64,000 nucleotides of DNA from CAZCAC01 sp964496575 (GTDB taxonomy: Bacteria; Planctomycetota; UBA1135; GCA-002686595), in NCBI GenBank assembly GCA_964496575.1, contig CAZCAC010000018.1, positions 1 through 64,000 of the forward strand, in the 5' to 3' direction. Each line of letters begins with the position of its first letter. Within the stretch, counting starts at the first letter, position 1. Positions 16,272 through 25,791 of the stretch are shown piece after piece. Below the pieces are notes generated by a model that worked only from the letters and a program-made list of their open reading frames with translations, did not search any database and was not told the DNA's origin. The translations under genes and the position numbers were made by a program.

Positions 16272-19200
16272 CGGTCCACGCTCCGGAGGGTCATCGACGG
16301 ACCGAGGTAGTTGACCAGGAGCCCGGTCAGTCTCGGCGTGGTCCGCCAGCCGTGAGCGAGTCCCAGCTCGACGTCGAAGGCCCCGCGCCCGTACTCGACG
16401 AACGCGCGCCACTGCAGCCGGTCACTCTGGACACCGATCGGCAGCGGCCCGCCGTCCAGCATGGACGTGTAGAAGAGCTCCAGCCCCTCGGTCAGCTCGG
16501 GATCGGAGTCCCACGGCACCTCGGGGTCGCTGCGCATCAGGATGCCGAGCTGCACCCCTTCGAGGCCGGGATCCTCGTCCTGCCAGAAGAAGGTGCGCCA
16601 GAACGCCGCGGGCTGGGAGAGCTCGAGGCCGAAGTAGCTGAGCTCGGGAGCGTCCGCGCGCTCTTCCCAGCGATCCCAGTAGCGCATCGGGAAGAGGATC
16701 ACGAGCTCGCCCGCCTGGTGCGCTTGCGGTTCGGTGCCGTAGCGCCCGCGGAAGAGCCCCGGGCCGTCGCGGTCCATCGCGCCCGGCTCGGAGGAGCCGC
16801 GCGGCATCTCCAGCGCGCTCTGGCGCACCCTCGTGTAGTGGATCAGCTCACGCCCGACGAGCACCAGCCCCTCGCGCGGGAACTGGGCGGTGCTGGCCAG
16901 CGGGAGCACGGAATCGGTGGCGTCGATCGATCCGGCGAGCACCGAGACGCAGTGACCGTCGAGGAAGCTCACCGGGGTTCCCCGCTCGTAGTTGCCGGGC
17001 TCGGTCCCGAGCAGCCCGCGGCCGTACTCGCTGATGGTGATCGTGCCCTCCTGGATGTCCAGCGCCTCGTAGCCGAGGATCTCCTCGCCGATGCGCAGGA
17101 GCCCCGCGTCCTGATCGATGTCGGCGAGGTAGGGGTGCGTGCTGAGCATCGTCGTGAGCGGGATGCGCAGCCCCGTGGGCCACACCTGCGCGGTCTCGTC
17201 GCCGTCGTAGAAGTCGAGCGCGAGGACCAGCTGTCCGCCCTGCCCCGACTCGGGGTCGGCGTTGGGAATCGCCCGGCCGAAGTCGGTCGCCCCGAAGACG
17301 ACCTCGTCGACCACCGCGCTGGGCACCCCGCCGCCGTCGTAGTTCCCGCCGACGGAGACCTGCGAGACGGTGCGCGGGCGCTCGCCGGAGGGGAACAGGG
17401 TCATGCGGGTGATCGCGCGCGTATCGACGATGTTGGTCGTGTTGCTCGGATCGACGGAGCCCGCCATCATCGGCTCGGGACAGCGGGAGTCGAGCGCGCA
17501 GAGGGTGCGGTTCGTGTAGCGCCAGCCGACGGCGGTGATCTCGATCGCCTGCGACCCCTCCTGGGCGACCAGCTCGCCCTCCACCTGCTGCCAGGGGTGC
17601 CACAGCCCCTCCCGGGCCGCCCAGTGCCCGCGGTGCACGGTCAGCGGCCAGCCGATGTGACCGAAGTCTGCGCCCATCAAGAATACGCGGTCGTGCTTGC
17701 CCGGGTGGCCGCCGTCGACCCCCGGCCCTCCGTCGTAGGAGATCTCGCGGGTGTGGAAGACGGGCAGGACCAGCGTGCCGGCGGAGTGGGTGTGCGGGAA
17801 GGTCCCGAGCACGCCGCGGTGCTGGAACGCCTCGCGCACCGCACGGGTGATCGGCAGCTCGAGGTCCTCCGCCTCGCCGAGGATCGGCTCCCAGGTCGGG
17901 CCGGCCGGCACCGCCGAGGAGGCCGGGGGTGACGGCGGCGGCGGGCTCGCGAAGCCCGGGTCCGCGCCGGAGCCGACCATGGCCGAGGAGCCGGGGGCGC
18001 TGCCGCCCCCACCGCCTCCGCCTCCCCCACCGTCGGCGGTGGGATCGCGGGGCACGATGTCCTCGTCCTCGACGATCGCCGCCAGCCGGGCCATGCGGAT
18101 CGCGTCGGGGTCGTCGCGCACCAGCTGCTGGTGGGAGGTTTCGAAGGTGTTGTAGGCGACCCACTCGGTGAGCTCGCCAGCGGTCGGCTCGGTGATCTGG
18201 GCGAACTGCGGCTCCTCGCTCGTCGCCTCGAGGAAGGCGCCGGTGGTGTTCGCTCCCGGCACCGGGATCGAGATGGGGATGACGAACAGACGCGCGCGGA
18301 GCATGTCCTGGATCGGGCCTTCCTCGGTCTCGGCGATCCACTCGACGACGAAGGCGTGGCGCGCGCCCGCCTCGTCCTCGTCCTCCGCGAGGTTCTTCAG
18401 CTCCGGAACCTGGTCGCCCCACGCCGCCACCTGCAGCGTGTCGTCGGTCCAGCCGCTGTAGCGGATCACCTCCCAGACGCCGATGCGAAGGCCGTCCACC
18501 GACTCGCCGGCGTAGACCTGCAGCAGCGCCGCGTACCCGCCGCTGGGGTTGAAGGCGGTCATCACCTCGTCCCCGCCGGACATGCCGGGGTCGTCGGGGC
18601 TCTCCGCGGGGACCAGCTTCAACCCGGTCACCTGCGTGTTGGTGCCATTGATCCCGTTGCCGATGATGAAGGGCCCGAACAGCCCCTGCACCTGGATCGG
18701 GTCGCCGGTCGGCAGCCCACCCTCGAGCTCCTTCACGATCGCGACGCGGAAGGGGCCGAGCTCGTCGGGCAGCGCCGCCTGCCCGGCGGGCAGGTCGGTG
18801 GCCAGGGTCGAGGAGAAGCCGTACAGCTCGACCGGCGCGCCCTCGGGGTGGGCGAGGTTGGTGACACCGAGGTTCTGCGGGATCGACGGATCCTCGCCGC
18901 TCCAGCGCACCCGCGCGTTGCGCCCGCCGAAGCCCGCGTCAGGGCCGGTCTCGTTGAAGATCGCCGAGAAGCCGTCGCCGCTCTTGACGTACTCGATCAG
19001 CTCGTTGCCGATGCGGATCACGCCGCGGTCGGGAAAACCCTCGGTCGACTCGACCGGGATCTCGGAGGTGCTCTCGTCGATCTGCGTGGAGAGGGTCGTC
19101 AGGCCGAGGTGCCGCACGCCGTGGTGGAGGCCGTTGACCAGCATCATCATCTGGCTCGGCCGCGTCCCGCGGACGTCGATCTCGAGGTGGCTCCACACGT

Positions 19201-21409
19201 CGACCGGCAGGCCGGGACTCTCCTCGCCCTGCCCCAGCGCGTAGCGGACCTCGGCGTGCTCCTTGAACGCCGGCGTGTCGAGGTGATCGCCACCGCCGTC
19301 GAGCACGCGCAGCACCAGGTCGCCAGCCTCGAAGAAGATCGAGAGGCGGTCGGCTTCCAGCGACGCGCCGCCGACGTCCAGGATCGTCGCGTCGGCGTGG
19401 GCTTGCGGCTTGATCCACATCGAGAAGTGCAGGCCGCGCAGGAGCCCCGTGCCCGGATCCCACTGCACGCGCTGGTGAGTGCTCGGGTAGCGGATCGTGC
19501 GATCGGGGAGGTAGCGCCCCTCGGGATCGCGGGTCTCGTGGCGGAAGTGCAGGACCCGCCCCTGCAGCTCGTCGTCGGCGGAGTCGTCGACCTCGCTCGG
19601 GAAGAGCTGGCCGAACCCGTATTCCTCGCGCGAGGCGAAGACGTGCTCGGGCGTGGGCGCCTCCTCCCGGTCCTGGGGCACGCGCCCGATCACTCCGGGA
19701 ACGTAGACCTGCCCTTCCCACGTGCCCATGTGCGCCCACATCCGCGAGGGCGGAGTGGAAGGGCCGTCGTAGCGGCTGGTCGCCTCCGGTCCGGTCGCCC
19801 AGAAGGGCGCCTCGCGGCCCAGGCGCAGGGCGGAGTCGAAGTCCTCCTGACGGGCCCAGACGTGAGTCAGCTCCTCCTGCGGGATGATCACCTCGGTGGT
19901 GTCGCGCACCGCCGAGTAGCGCTCGACGCCGCTGGGCGCATTCACCGCGGCGCGCAGCGAGAGGTCGTAGACGTCACGCGAGGCGAAGCAGAAGGGCATC
20001 GTCGAGTACTCGAGCCCGAAGTCGTTCGCGTTGAGCGCGTTGCGGTAGAGCGCGACGGCGTCCCACCCGCCGATCACCGAGCCCCCCGCGGCGAAGACGT
20101 CGGGCACGTAGTCGGAGTCCTCGGGCAGGCTCTCGATCCCCGCGGAGGGCAGCACGAGCCTGCGCAGGAAGTCCTCGAAGCCCTCGAACGGGCGCGACTC
20201 CATCACCAGCTCGGCGAGCGCCCTCGCCTCGGCTCCGGTGATCCGCTCGTTGCGTCCGCGCAGCTTGAGGTTCTCGAAGATGACCTCGAGCACCTCCGCG
20301 CTCGCCGTGTTGATGTTGACCGGGCGGCGATTTAGCACCCGGACCTCGGCGGTGTAGGGCAGGTAGTCGTTGGCAAGGGCGCGGTCGAGGTAGATGGTCC
20401 CTCGATTGGAGACGCGCAGCACGATGGCCAGCTCGGTGCTCTCCCCGTCGGTGATCTGGATGGTGCTGCCGGGGTTGAACCAGCGCACCGAGTCGACGCT
20501 GATGTGACCGTCGATCTCGCGGTTCGCCGCGGCGGTCATGCGCGCCGCGCGCTGCCAGCGCGAGTCGGCGCCCACCCCTCCGTGGATCGTGCCCAGCCGG
20601 CGCAGGCGCGCGAGGTTCGCGCGTCCGAAGCCGCGCTCGCCGAGGGAGAAGTTCTTCGCCTCCTCGAGGCGGTCGTAGGTATCGAACTCGCGCACCTCGC
20701 CGTGCAGGAGCCGCCATTCCACCGGCGCGAACGCGCGCTGGTCGAAGGTCGTCGCCCCGACGCCGTGCCCCGAGGGCGGACGCGGGCCGGGCAGCGGCTT
20801 GTCGTCGGCGTCGTACAGCACGCCCAGCCCCCGATCGAGGTCGGTCAGGGTGTTCCCTTCGATCTTCCCGTAGTGGATCAGCTCGCCTTCGAGCCAGATG
20901 AAGCCCTCCGGGTCCAGCCCGGTCAGCGAGGCGACCGGGATCTCGGAGTCGTCCTCGGTGATCGGTCGGATCAGCCGGGTGACCTTGTCGGTGATCGCCG
21001 CGATCACCTGCGGGGGCGCGGAGCCCAGGTCGATCTTGCCCGCGAGGTCGCGAGCGGTCGCTTCCCACATCAGCCCCTCGGTCGAGCGAGAGTCGAGGAA
21101 CTCCTTCTCGAAGCGATTCTCGACGCGCAGCTCCTCCACGGTGTCGTAGTAGCGGTTCTCGTCGATGCTGAAGTGCGAACGCTCGAGCTGCGCGCGGGCG
21201 TGCGTCACCGCGTTGCCGAGGCCGAGCCGCGTCTGGGCGCGGCTGAAGATCTGCTGGCTCGCCTGGTCGGCGTTGCGCGCGGTGAGCAGGAAGGGCGTGC
21301 ACAGCATCAGGAGCGCGGCCAGGATCAGGACGACCACGACCAGGGCGTAACCAGGGTTTCTGCTTCCTGTCGCGCAACGGCCGCCGTGCAGGTCTCTTAC
21401 GCCACGCAT
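16268..21409 (-). CDS. Giant GspK-like pseudopilin (1,713 aa) with LamG domain and IGxELIxY modules
   Basis: The N-terminal hydrophobic helix GYALVVVVLILAALLMLCTPF (from Gly21) and the absence of Glu at +5 are typical of GspK. The helix-hairpin-helix motif RRPVNINTASAEVLEVIF (about residues 362-379) is the GspK/T2SSK signature. Usual GspK has about 300-350 residues; this protein is five times longer. Added parts include a concanavalin/LamG-like fold at about 650-775 (GLHFSMWIKPQAHADATILD), a Gly-rich linker with 10 consecutive Gly near residue 1125, and four copies of a module (S.IPV.S..GFP..G.I.IG.ELI.Y) near 155-196, 776-808, 1428-1476 and 1495-1531. Start: ATG at 21409, with a GTG one codon upstream. 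It overlaps genes on both sides. It probably forms the tip of a modified pseudopilus. Confidence 0.83.
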   Translation of the reverse strand: MRGVRDLHGGRCATGSRNPGYALVVVVLILAALLMLCTPFLLTARNADQASQQIFSRAQTRLGLGNAVTHARAQLERSHFSIDENRYYDTVEELRVENRFEKEFLDSRSTEGLMWEATARDLAGKIDLGSAPPQVIAAITDKVTRLIRPITEDDSEIPVASLTGLDPEGFIWLEGELIHYGKIEGNTLTDLDRGLGVLYDADDKPLPGPRPPSGHGVGATTFDQRAFAPVEWRLLHGEVREFDTYDRLEEAKNFSLGERGFGRANLARLRRLGTIHGGVGADSRWQRAARMTAAANREIDGHISVDSVRWFNPGSTIQITDGESTELAIVLRVSNRGTIYLDRALANDYLPYTAEVRVLNRRPVNINTASAEVLEVIFENLKLRGRNERITGAEARALAELVMESRPFEGFEDFLRRLVLPSAGIESLPEDSDYVPDVFAAGGSVIGGWDAVALYRNALNANDFGLEYSTMPFCFASRDVYDLSLRAAVNAPSGVERYSAVRDTTEVIIPQEELTHVWARQEDFDSALRLGREAPFWATGPEATSRYDGPSTPPSRMWAHMGTWEGQVYVPGVIGRVPQDREEAPTPEHVFASREEYGFGQLFPSEVDDSADDELQGRVLHFRHETRDPEGRYLPDRTIRYPSTHQRVQWDPGTGLLRGLHFSMWIKPQAHADATILDVGGASLEADRLSIFFEAGDLVLRVLDGGGDHLDTPAFKEHAEVRYALGQGEESPGLPVDVWSHLEIDVRGTRPSQMMMLVNGLHHGVRHLGLTTLSTQIDESTSEIPVESTEGFPDRGVIRIGNELIEYVKSGDGFSAIFNETGPDAGFGGRNARVRWSGEDPSIPQNLGVTNLAHPEGAPVELYGFSSTLATDLPAGQAALPDELGPFRVAIVKELEGGLPTGDPIQVQGLFGPFIIGNGINGTNTQVTGLKLVPAESPDDPGMSGGDEVMTAFNPSGGYAALLQVYAGESVDGLRIGVWEVIRYSGWTDDTLQVAAWGDQVPELKNLAEDEDEAGARHAFVVEWIAETEEGPIQDMLRARLFVIPISIPVPGANTTGAFLEATSEEPQFAQITEPTAGELTEWVAYNTFETSHQQLVRDDPDAIRMARLAAIVEDEDIVPRDPTADGGGGGGGGGGSAPGSSAMVGSGADPGFASPPPPSPPASSAVPAGPTWEPILGEAEDLELPITRAVREAFQHRGVLGTFPHTHSAGTLVLPVFHTREISYDGGPGVDGGHPGKHDRVFLMGADFGHIGWPLTVHRGHWAAREGLWHPWQQVEGELVAQEGSQAIEITAVGWRYTNRTLCALDSRCPEPMMAGSVDPSNTTNIVDTRAITRMTLFPSGERPRTVSQVSVGGNYDGGGVPSAVVDEVVFGATDFGRAIPNADPESGQGGQLVLALDFYDGDETAQVWPTGLRIPLTTMLSTHPYLADIDQDAGLLRIGEEILGYEALDIQEGTITISEYGRGLLGTEPGNYERGTPVSFLDGHCVSVLAGSIDATDSVLPLASTAQFPREGLVLVGRELIHYTRVRQSALEMPRGSSEPGAMDRDGPGLFRGRYGTEPQAHQAGELVILFPMRYWDRWEERADAPELSYFGLELSQPAAFWRTFFWQDEDPGLEGVQLGILMRSDPEVPWDSDPELTEGLELFYTSMLDGGPLPIGVQSDRLQWRAFVEYGRGAFDVELGLAHGWRTTPRLTGLLVNYLGPSMTLRSVDR

Positions 21410-22437
21410 CACTCCACCGTCCCGTAGAGGTTAATCCGGACCAGCTCCCGCGGGCGCTTGTCGTAGTCGATCGCGATCTCCAGCGGGGTGGCGTGCACGC
21501 TGCGATCGAGGCCGCCGCCCGCCGCGAAGACGATCTCCTTCGTGGTCCCCGGGGGGAAGCGCGCGTCACCGGGGAGGAAGACCTCCTCCTGCGCACCGAC
21601 CGCGCTGATCACCAGCGAGTCGATCGAGCCGGACCAGGGACGCTGCCCCCCGCCGACGATGAGCGCCGAGCCGAGCGGCGCGACGAACCCCTCCTCCGCG
21701 ATCCAGGCGACCTCGATCCCCTCCACCGCCGCGCTGAAGCGAGAGCGGTCGTAGCTGATCAGCACCCGGTTCCACTGGTCCGGCTCCAGGATCGAGTTGG
21801 CGGAGGTGAGCACCGCCTTGCCCGCGTCGACCAGCGCGCCGGCCTCCTCGTCCCAGCGCTGCGTGGCGACGGTCACCTTCAGGCCGAACTTGTCGGTCGT
21901 CTCGACCTTGATCGAACCGCCGAGCGTCAGGAGAGTCCCCCGCCGCGAGCCCTCGGGGCGCAGCGCGACCTGGATCTGGAAGCCGGTGGAGAGGGCGAAC
22001 GCCGGGTCGGTGTGGACCGGGATCTCGTACGCGGCCCCCTGGTTGTCACTGGCCAGGCGCAGGGCCCGCCCGATGAAGCCGTCGTCGACCAGCTCGGCCC
22101 CGAGCAGACGCCCGTCGAGCCCGAACGCGCCCGTGGGCGGCTCCGTCTCGAAGTGCCAGGTGCCGACCACGGCCAGCCCCTCGGCGACGACGCGCCCCGT
22201 CGCGGGGTCGATGCGGACGCGCGAGGGGGCCTGGCGGGCCGTCGCCCAGTTGTTGGCCGAGCGCAAGGTGCTGCGCACCAGGCTGCCCGCCCCGATGCTG
22301 CCGAGGTCCAGCCCGGCGATCGCGCCGACCCCGAAGCCGAGGAGCAGCGCGATCAGCCCCATCACCAGCAGCAGCTCGACCAGGGTCATGCCGCCACTGG
22401 CGTCGCCGCCAGCGGATTGCCGTCTTTCTCCTATCAA
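21409..22437 (-). CDS. GspH-like pseudopilin with LamG-type ectodomain
   Basis: 342 aa. The prepilin motif is ASGGMTLVELLLVMGLIALLLG, with Gly16 before Met +1 and Glu at +5. Only the TTG at 22437, overlapping the stop of gspG, supplies this leader, because the next ATG is the +1 residue itself. The hydrophobic helix is followed at about residues 90-290 by a concanavalin/LamG-like jelly roll (VGTWHFETEP, LSTGFQIQVALRP, LEPDQWNRVLISYDRSRFSA, GSIDSLVISAVG). Normal GspH has a small beta ectodomain, so the lectin-like replacement is unusual. Sugar or surface binding is an inference only. Confidence 0.82.
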   Translation of the reverse strand: MIGERRQSAGGDASGGMTLVELLLVMGLIALLLGFGVGAIAGLDLGSIGAGSLVRSTLRSANNWATARQAPSRVRIDPATGRVVAEGLAVVGTWHFETEPPTGAFGLDGRLLGAELVDDGFIGRALRLASDNQGAAYEIPVHTDPAFALSTGFQIQVALRPEGSRRGTLLTLGGSIKVETTDKFGLKVTVATQRWDEEAGALVDAGKAVLTSANSILEPDQWNRVLISYDRSRFSAAVEGIEVAWIAEEGFVAPLGSALIVGGGQRPWSGSIDSLVISAVGAQEEVFLPGDARFPPGTTKEIVFAAGGGLDRSVHATPLEIAIDYDKRPRELVRINLYGTVE

Positions 22438-23084
22438 TCGATGCGGACCCGGAAGTTGCCCAGGTCGTCTTCGGTTCCGAAGAGCCCGTCCGCTCCCGCC
22501 GAGATCAGCTGGAACTTCCGGGGGTTGTACGGGTTGCCGGTCTTGGGATTGACCAGCGCCTTGATGTTCGAGTTCCCGATCTCACCGTTCTCGTCGATGG
22601 TGGTGTAGAGATCCTCGCGTCCGTAGTCGCGCCGGTGGAAGTAGGCGATGGGGTTGTCCCAGGTGTCCCTCAGCTCGAAGAGATCGTTGTTCGCGTGCGT
22701 GGTCAGGTTCTTCTTGCCGCGATCCTCGTCGCTGTTGATCAGATCGTCCTCGGAAAGGGACGTGCCGCCGAAGTCGTCCGACCAGAGGCAGACGCACAGG
22801 ATCTCCCCACCGAGGTTGATGTTGTTGGGCACCGGCCCCCAGTCGCCCTTCCAGGAGCTGGGCGGGTAGTCCCCCATCTCGCCCTCGTACACGGCGATCG
22901 CCGAGGAGATCTGCTGCAGGTGCTCCTCGGTGATCAGCTGCTTGGCGACCTCCTTCTTCTCGAGCAGCTTGGGCACCAGGAAGACCATCAGGATCCCCAG
23001 GATGACCATCACCGCCAGGAGCTCGATCAGGGAGAAGCCGGCCTTCCGGTGCCGGCGCACGATTCGGTTCTCGAGTCTGTTCAT
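22434..23084 (-). CDS. gspG: Major pseudopilin GspG
   Basis: 216 aa. Prepilin leader of 15 residues followed by GFSLIELLAVMVILGILMVFLVPKLL, the classic GspG/type IV prepilin N-terminus with Glu +5 and the Pro kink. The ectodomain has the GspG-type EEHLQQISSAIAVYEGEMGDYPPSSW helix, LRDTWDNPIAYF and the C-terminal SAGADGLFGTEDDLGNFR, which resembles the calcium-binding loop of GspG. Predicted function: main subunit of the periplasmic pseudopilus. The stop overlaps the TTG of the GspH-like gene, and it follows the TPR gene by 10 nt. The ectodomain is about 60 residues longer than that of proteobacterial GspG. Confidence 0.92.
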   Translation of the reverse strand: MNRLENRIVRRHRKAGFSLIELLAVMVILGILMVFLVPKLLEKKEVAKQLITEEHLQQISSAIAVYEGEMGDYPPSSWKGDWGPVPNNINLGGEILCVCLWSDDFGGTSLSEDDLINSDEDRGKKNLTTHANNDLFELRDTWDNPIAYFHRRDYGREDLYTTIDENGEIGNSNIKALVNPKTGNPYNPRKFQLISAGADGLFGTEDDLGNFRVRID

Positions 23085-23094
23085 GGCTTCGTCC

Positions 23095-25788
23095 TCAGTC
23101 GCGCTCCCGCTTGACGACCTCGACGTCGTCGATCTCCAGCTCCACGTTGCGGCCGGGGTCGCCCTCGGCGAAGACCCCGACGGTGATGGTGTGCGTCGTC
23201 GCGCCGAGCGCCGGCATCGGCAGGCGCTCCACGATCTGGACCCCGTCGACCATGACGCGGAAGGCGGTCTTGCTCGACTCGCCGAAGCGCTCCAGTCGCA
23301 GGGTGATCGGCTGGCCGTAGGGCCAGCTCATGACGGTCGAGTCGATGTAGTCGTCGTCCTCGCGGCCGCGCCGCATCGCGCGGTACTGGATCGTCCCGTC
23401 GCCGGGGTTGCGCGAGAGCGTGGCCTCGGCGGTCACCGTGGTGCCGCGACGAGTGCCGCCCTTCTGCTCCAGCGCCACGAAGATGCCCGTGCGGACGTTG
23501 CTGCCGGGGTGCAGGGTCAGGACGGCCTCGAAGGACACGAAGTCTCCCGAGTTGTAGTCGCGCTTCAGGCGCGCGCGACCGGTGTCGTCGTACTGCCCCT
23601 CGATCAAGGCCTTCCCTTCGCGCAGGAAGACCTTCGGCCCGACGCGCTCGTCCCACTCCCAGCCGTTGCGCAGCTCGAGGCGCTCGAAGCGGTCGCTCCA
23701 GACCACCTTCTCCTCGTGATCGCCGATCCGGTCGATCTGGAGGTTGGCGTACACGCGGTAGGAATCCTCTTCGCCGAGGTGCCGCCGCGAGTCCTCGAAC
23801 TCGCGGAAGCGGGTCTTGGCCTCGGTCGAGTCGCCGAGCGCGTAGGAGCACCAGGCGAGCCCGCACCCGGCCACCGGGTCGTCGTCGTCGAGCTGGAGCG
23901 CCCGCTCGAAGTAACCCTCGGCGTCACCGGCGTTCCCCAGGAAGAGCCCGTTGAGCCCGCGCATCGCGTGCACCGGGCCCACGCCGCCGTCGATGCCGAC
24001 GGAGCGCTCGAAGAAGCGCTCGGCGTCCTCGTAGCGGCCGACGCGCATCGCCAGGTTGCCCATCTCGGCCAGGACGTCGGAGAGCTCCAGCTCCCGGTCG
24101 AGCGCCTTGGTGTAGGACTCCATCGCGCCCTCGAGGTCGTCGCGCTGCGCGAGAAGGCGCCCGCGCTGAATGTGCGTGTAGACGTCGGCGGGATCGTTCT
24201 GATCCGCCATGTCGATGAACTGCAGCGCCTCCTCGGTGTGGCCGGCCCTCTCCGCCAGGTAGGAGAGCCCGCGCCACGCCTGCGCGGCGCGCAGGGGATC
24301 CGCGGCCGCGGCGAGCTGCAGGTTCTCGCGCGCGCCTTTCGCATCGTCCTCGTTCAGCGCGGAGAGCCCCAGCGCGAGGAGCAGCTCGAAGCCCGCGCCC
24401 TCGAGCTCGGCCGCCGTGGCCGCTTCCTCCGCCGGCTCCTCACCGGAGAGGTAGGCGACGTTGAGGAGCCCCGCCATCGCCCGCTGCTCGGTCTCGTCGG
24501 CCTGGAGCGCGCGGAGGAACAGGCGCCTGGCCTCGTCCAGCTCTCCGGTGGCGAGCAGCGCGTTACCGAGGTCGGTCCGGATCAGGGCGCGAATGCCCTG
24601 GTACTCCACCTCTCTCGGCTCGTTCTGACCGGCCAGCCGGAGGTGCTCGATCGCCTCCGCGGGGCGGCCGGTATCGAGCAGGAAGGTGCCGAAGTTCCAC
24701 TGCACCAGCCAGTCGTTGCGACCGAAGCTCTCCGCGGCGCGGAAGTGCGCCTCGGCGCGAGAGGTCATCCGGAAGCGCGCCTCGAGCCGCGCCAGGCGGG
24801 AGAGCACGCGCGGGTGGTCGGGGTAATCCCCTTTCAGGAGGCCGTCGTAGATCCCGAACGCGCGCTCGAAGTCGAAGCCGAGCTCGTGGCAGTTCGCGAG
24901 CCCCAGCATCGCGGTGGGGTCGTTGCCGGCGAAGGGGATCGCCTTCTCGTACATCTCGGTGGCGACCTCGAGGGCGCGCGGCGTCTCCAGCCGCTGGGTG
25001 GTGCACCAGATGGCGAAGTCGATCACCTTGCCGTACTGACCGCGAGTCAGCTCGCCGTCGAACTGCAGCCGCTCCAGCTCGATCCGGTTCTCGACCGTGT
25101 CGGCGAACGCCCACTCGTCGAAGCGGTCGCGGGTGTACTCGATCGGCGGCGCGCCGGGCCAGCGTTCCTGGCCGGTCGCGGCGTCGAACTCGCGAAAGAG
25201 GATCGGTTCCTGGTCACGCTCGGTGAGCCCGTAGCGGTCGCTGTTGCAGACCTGGCCGAAGTGCGGGGAACCCGCGACCTGGATCCAGTCGTAGGCTCGC
25301 TTGTAGCCGGCGATCAGCTCCATTCGCTCTTCCGGCGTCAGGAGGGAGGGATCGGCAGCGGCCGTCAGGGCGAAGGTATCGATCAGCTCGTCGTCCCCCT
25401 GCTCCTGCTCCTCGAAGAGCCCGGGCGCGGACAGGGGAGTCGTGTGCTCGCGGAGGAGGTTCCCGAAGAGCTTCGGCTCCGGTCCGGGAGCCGGGGAGGG
25501 GCGCAGCGCCTGCAGCGCGCGCGGGGGCGGCGGCTCGAAGGCCAGCGGCGGCAGCGGGCGGGTGTCCCGCGGCGGGGAGAAGAGCTCCCGCTGCAGCGAG
25601 CTTCCTTCCCGCGGGAGCGGCAGCGCGCGCGAGAGGTCGGGGGCGGCGTGCGACTCGAACTCGGGGGCGCGACCGCCCCGGGTCCTCGCGGTCCGGCCGG
25701 TCCCGCCGACCTCGGTGTAGACCATGTAGCCGAGCAGGGCCACGGTCGCGATCAGAACGATCTGTTCCTGTCGAAGGGGAATGGCCAC
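23095..25788 (-). CDS. Membrane-anchored TPR protein with C-terminal jelly-roll domain
   Basis: 897 aa. There is one N-terminal transmembrane helix (IVLIATVALLGYMVYTEVG, residues 10-28), then a Pro-rich linker (to about residue 125). About 12 TPR-type helix pairs follow (for example AEHFRAAESFG, AIEHLRLAGQN, AMESYTKALDRE, AERFFERSVGI, AEGYFERALQLDDDDP), running from about 240 to 680. The last 200 residues are a beta-sandwich (FVSFEAVLTLHPGSNVRTGIF, ITLRLERFGESSKTAFRVMVDG, VELEIDDVEVV) of the DUF1080/LamG-like type. The N-anchor and position between PilO and GspG suggest a periplasmic scaffold of the secretion complex, perhaps in the place of GspC or PilP. This is inferred, not shown. Confidence 0.75.
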   Translation of the reverse strand: MAIPLRQEQIVLIATVALLGYMVYTEVGGTGRTARTRGGRAPEFESHAAPDLSRALPLPREGSSLQRELFSPPRDTRPLPPLAFEPPPPRALQALRPSPAPGPEPKLFGNLLREHTTPLSAPGLFEEQEQGDDELIDTFALTAAADPSLLTPEERMELIAGYKRAYDWIQVAGSPHFGQVCNSDRYGLTERDQEPILFREFDAATGQERWPGAPPIEYTRDRFDEWAFADTVENRIELERLQFDGELTRGQYGKVIDFAIWCTTQRLETPRALEVATEMYEKAIPFAGNDPTAMLGLANCHELGFDFERAFGIYDGLLKGDYPDHPRVLSRLARLEARFRMTSRAEAHFRAAESFGRNDWLVQWNFGTFLLDTGRPAEAIEHLRLAGQNEPREVEYQGIRALIRTDLGNALLATGELDEARRLFLRALQADETEQRAMAGLLNVAYLSGEEPAEEAATAAELEGAGFELLLALGLSALNEDDAKGARENLQLAAAADPLRAAQAWRGLSYLAERAGHTEEALQFIDMADQNDPADVYTHIQRGRLLAQRDDLEGAMESYTKALDRELELSDVLAEMGNLAMRVGRYEDAERFFERSVGIDGGVGPVHAMRGLNGLFLGNAGDAEGYFERALQLDDDDPVAGCGLAWCSYALGDSTEAKTRFREFEDSRRHLGEEDSYRVYANLQIDRIGDHEEKVVWSDRFERLELRNGWEWDERVGPKVFLREGKALIEGQYDDTGRARLKRDYNSGDFVSFEAVLTLHPGSNVRTGIFVALEQKGGTRRGTTVTAEATLSRNPGDGTIQYRAMRRGREDDDYIDSTVMSWPYGQPITLRLERFGESSKTAFRVMVDGVQIVERLPMPALGATTHTITVGVFAEGDPGRNVELEIDDVEVVKRERD

Positions 25789-25791
25789 GGG

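Noticed and set aside
18000..18045. Run of Gly codons in the GspK-like gene considered a frameshift-prone error
   Set aside because: The frame stays open on both sides and domains continue downstream, so it reads as a flexible linker.
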